Below the pieces are notes generated by a model, which had not been told where the DNA came from, made no database searches, and saw nothing but the letters and a program-made list of their open reading frames with translations. This document shows positions 61,817 through 64,000 of a DNA stretch of 64,000 nucleotides, piece after piece. The position numbers and the translations under genes were made by a program. The stretch is from Mesostigma viride. Its lineage: Eukaryota > Streptophyta > Mesostigmatophyceae > Mesostigmatales > Mesostigmataceae. The stretch spans positions 6,736,953 through 6,800,952 of the forward strand of contig RPFO01000079.1 of NCBI GenBank assembly GCA_009746045.1, read 5' to 3'. The first letter of the stretch is position 1. Every line of letters starts with the position of its first letter.

Positions 61817-62010
61817 ACCAGCGCAGGCCAGAAATCGGGAGAATCCGGACCATGGTAGCTCGAGCCTGCCGTTATCTTTTCCGCGTTTTCGAGTCGTTCA
61901 GGATGATGAAGATGAATGGTGATGGAAATGTGTATCCTTGTGCATTGAAATTATGGCTGGCTTACGTGTGGAGCGACTAGATGACCTAGACGGTGGGGCC
62001 GGAAACAGCA
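61817..62010 (+). repeat. dispersed repeat family Q, copy 1
   Basis: Starts AGCGCAGGCCAGAAATCGGG. Related copies are at 32163-32345 (+, diverged) and 43769-43880 (-). It is split from its left part (61298-61337) by the CACTA-like element. Confidence 0.85.
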
Positions 62011-62640
62011 TGCTTGATCAGGGCGTGTGTTTCTAGCCTAACTGGCCGGGAGTGTCTAGTGGTGAGCACCATTGCTGCGATCGCTCTCCCACCATTTACG
62101 AGGAAATACCCGCAAATGGAAAACCACTGAAAAGGTCTAGCTAGTCAGTCATCACGTTAGCCATGCCATGATTCCAAACGTCCAAGAACTGCACACGGTG
62201 CAAAGGCAAAAAGCCGGAGGACAGCACTTTCAAATGTGCGGCGGGAACCAAAAGCCCGCGGATGCCAGAAAACATCGTGTTGCGGCAGCGACGCGACGAT
62301 GTGGACAACGAATCCAGTGCCAAGCTCGGAACGGCCGCAAAGGAGATCTGGCATCACAGGGTTCAGATGTGCGGAGATACTATGCGATCCAGCCGGTCCA
62401 GTATGTTCAGTTTATACAACTGGCACGCCTTGAGCGGGATGAGGCCCAGTCGACACGCCGGCGACCCCAGCCAGGACGGAGACGACGCATATCCGTCCTG
62501 AAAGAAAGCCTCCATGCGTTGACAAGCATTAACCCCAATCGCCACCCTCCCCCCCCCCCCCCCCCACCCCAACCCCCACCTCCAGCACAGTCTACCCTTC
62601 TCCACCCCCACCCCCACTGACCCCCACCCCCCCGCTAATA
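62011..62640. other. spacer before the LINE fragment
   Basis: Includes a C-rich low-complexity stretch at about 62540-62630. It may be the 5' part of the retroelement, but no domain is visible. Confidence 0.4.
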
Positions 62641-63930
62641 GGGCAACGGCCCATTCTTGGTATTGCAAGTTTTAACGTGCGCACCCTCCCTGCAGATCCT
62701 TCTACGAGCGGCGGCACCCCAGCACGCCAGCGCGTCGACGAGCTGATCGCCCTGTGCCGGCGCCGACAACAAGATCGCTGTTCTTGGAGTCCAGGAGCAC
62801 CGACGCACCGTTGACCCTCAGCACGCGGTCAACGGTCTGCTGGTCGACGACCTGCGTGCAGGCTGGCGGTTCCACTATGGTGGCGGCGACGCGCCGGGCC
62901 AAGGTGGTGTGGGCCTCTTGTGCTCGCCGGCAGCATCAGAGCAGCTCCAGTCCATCGTGCTGCGGTCCCCGCGTGTGCTAGTGGCCACTTTTTCAGCCAC
63001 TGAGGGCCATTCACACCACACGCTAACCGTTATCGTGGGATATGCACCACATGCGGGTCAAGCTCAGGCGGAACGTGAGGCCTTCTTCGACGCCCTCTTG
63101 AGGAGGAGGAGGCCAACATCCCAGCTCGGCACTTCCTGGTTATGCTGCTTGACGCCAACGCCACGCTGCCAGTTGGCACTGGGGGCGCTCAGTATTCCCC
63201 ACCCAACACGACAGCCAACGGTAACACGCCTTTATTTGCGAATCTGCTGGCAGAATCTGCGCTGGTTGCATGTAATGCTTCTTTCGCACGCCCCGCTGAG
63301 CAGCTGGCCACCTTTTTTGGCCCGTCGGATCGGGTGGTGTCGGCCTTGACTATGTCTGTGTACGCCGGGCTCAGCGCCCCTCAGTTGTCGATGCTCGCGT
63401 CCTGCAAGATTCTGTCAGCACGGTGGAATCTGATCATCGTCTCGTGCTCGCTCGCATCAGATTGCGGTTTCAGGACTGGGGTGAAACCGTCGCGACAGCT
63501 GGCACCTCAGCCAGATCTGAAGGTGCTCCGGATTGTGCTGAAGGATGCCGACAAGATGTCAGCAGAAGAACAGGCCGCTATGTCGCACAGGGATGATTTC
63601 CTGGCCGTATTCGGCGCCCGGGGCAGCCGACAGCAGTTACACGCCATTCCGCCGCCGGGGGATATTTCAGTGATCCTCCGTGGTGTCGCCGCCAAGTATC
63701 GCCTGGCGGCCCGCACCCTTCCCACCTTGCCTCCGCGCCGGCAGCTTGCTGTCCACCGTCACACATCACCTAAAATCGGTCCGTCCGGTTACACGAGATC
63801 CTGGGAATTTTGGCGCGAACGCGTCGCGTTGAGGACGACGGGACCAGAAAAATTCCACCTCGCATGGCTGTCGACCCTATGTCCGCCGGAATATCAGTCA
63901 AAAGTCCATTATGCATGTTAAGTCGCTGCG
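62641..63930 (+). pseudogene. LINE ORF2 fragment: APE-like endonuclease region
   Basis: In order, across at least two frame changes: ASFNVRTL, VLGVQEHRR, GVGLLCSP, VIVGYAPH, MLLDANATLP, LDYVCVRR and ESDHRLVLARI. These are the endonuclease/exonuclease/phosphatase (AP-endonuclease-like) motifs that nick target DNA in non-LTR retrotransposons. One frameshift lies near 62760 and another near 63350. The reverse transcriptase would follow outside the window. It is an inactive copy and lies opposite in strand to the ORF1 fragments. Confidence 0.75.
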
Positions 63931-64000
63931 ATGGATGCAAACGACGCGTAAACTCTCCTGCTTTGCGATGATGCATGGTAGATATTATTCGCGTATGTTC

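Overview
This is nuclear DNA from a eukaryote. Genes are split into many short exons with GT-AG introns (one GC-AG). Introns and spacers are packed with micro- and minisatellites, small inverted-repeat elements and decayed LINE retrotransposons, and no bacterial operon, RBS or tRNA cluster is visible. A plant-type Nudix hydrolase and a plant-like LSD1 homolog without the Tower insertion suggest the green lineage or another microalga, but the sequence alone does not fix the species.

Layout. (1) 3.5-15.8 kb, plus strand: a ten-exon sialidase-like (BNR/Asp-box) protein of about 573 aa with an N-terminal signal anchor. (2) 16-22.6 kb: MITE-like DNA and two broken LINE ORF1 copies. (3) 22.6-25.7 kb, minus strand: a predicted signal-peptide, two-membrane-segment protein of unknown function. 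(4) 27.1-27.7 kb, plus strand: an intronless Nudix hydrolase of the diphosphoinositol-polyphosphate-phosphohydrolase type. (5) 28.7-31.5 kb: dispersed repeats and two more LINE ORF1 fragments. (6) 32.0-53.5 kb, minus strand: a 21-exon, about 1,503-aa LSD1/LDL-type flavin amine oxidase (SWIRM plus amine oxidase) with a long C-terminal extension that includes a TFIIS-N-like helical region and a His/Lys/Ala-rich tail. (7) 55.1-60.2 kb, plus strand: a six-exon secreted Cys-containing protein of unknown family. (8) 60.5-62.0 kb: a foldback element and a CACTA-like element nested in an older repeat. (9) 62.6 kb to the end: the endonuclease part of a LINE ORF2, running off the window.

The exon models were built by reading splice junctions by eye. 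In the three long multi-exon genes every junction phase fits and each summed coding length is a multiple of three, which supports them strongly.

The most unusual feature is a recurring pattern. At about ten splice sites in three unrelated genes, the last 15-60 bases of the exon together with the splice site have been copied, often in tandem, into the adjacent intron, giving arrays of decoy splice sites. The extreme case is an 18-unit, 66-bp array after LSD1 exon 11. It keeps the exon's reading frame open and repeats the donor in every unit.
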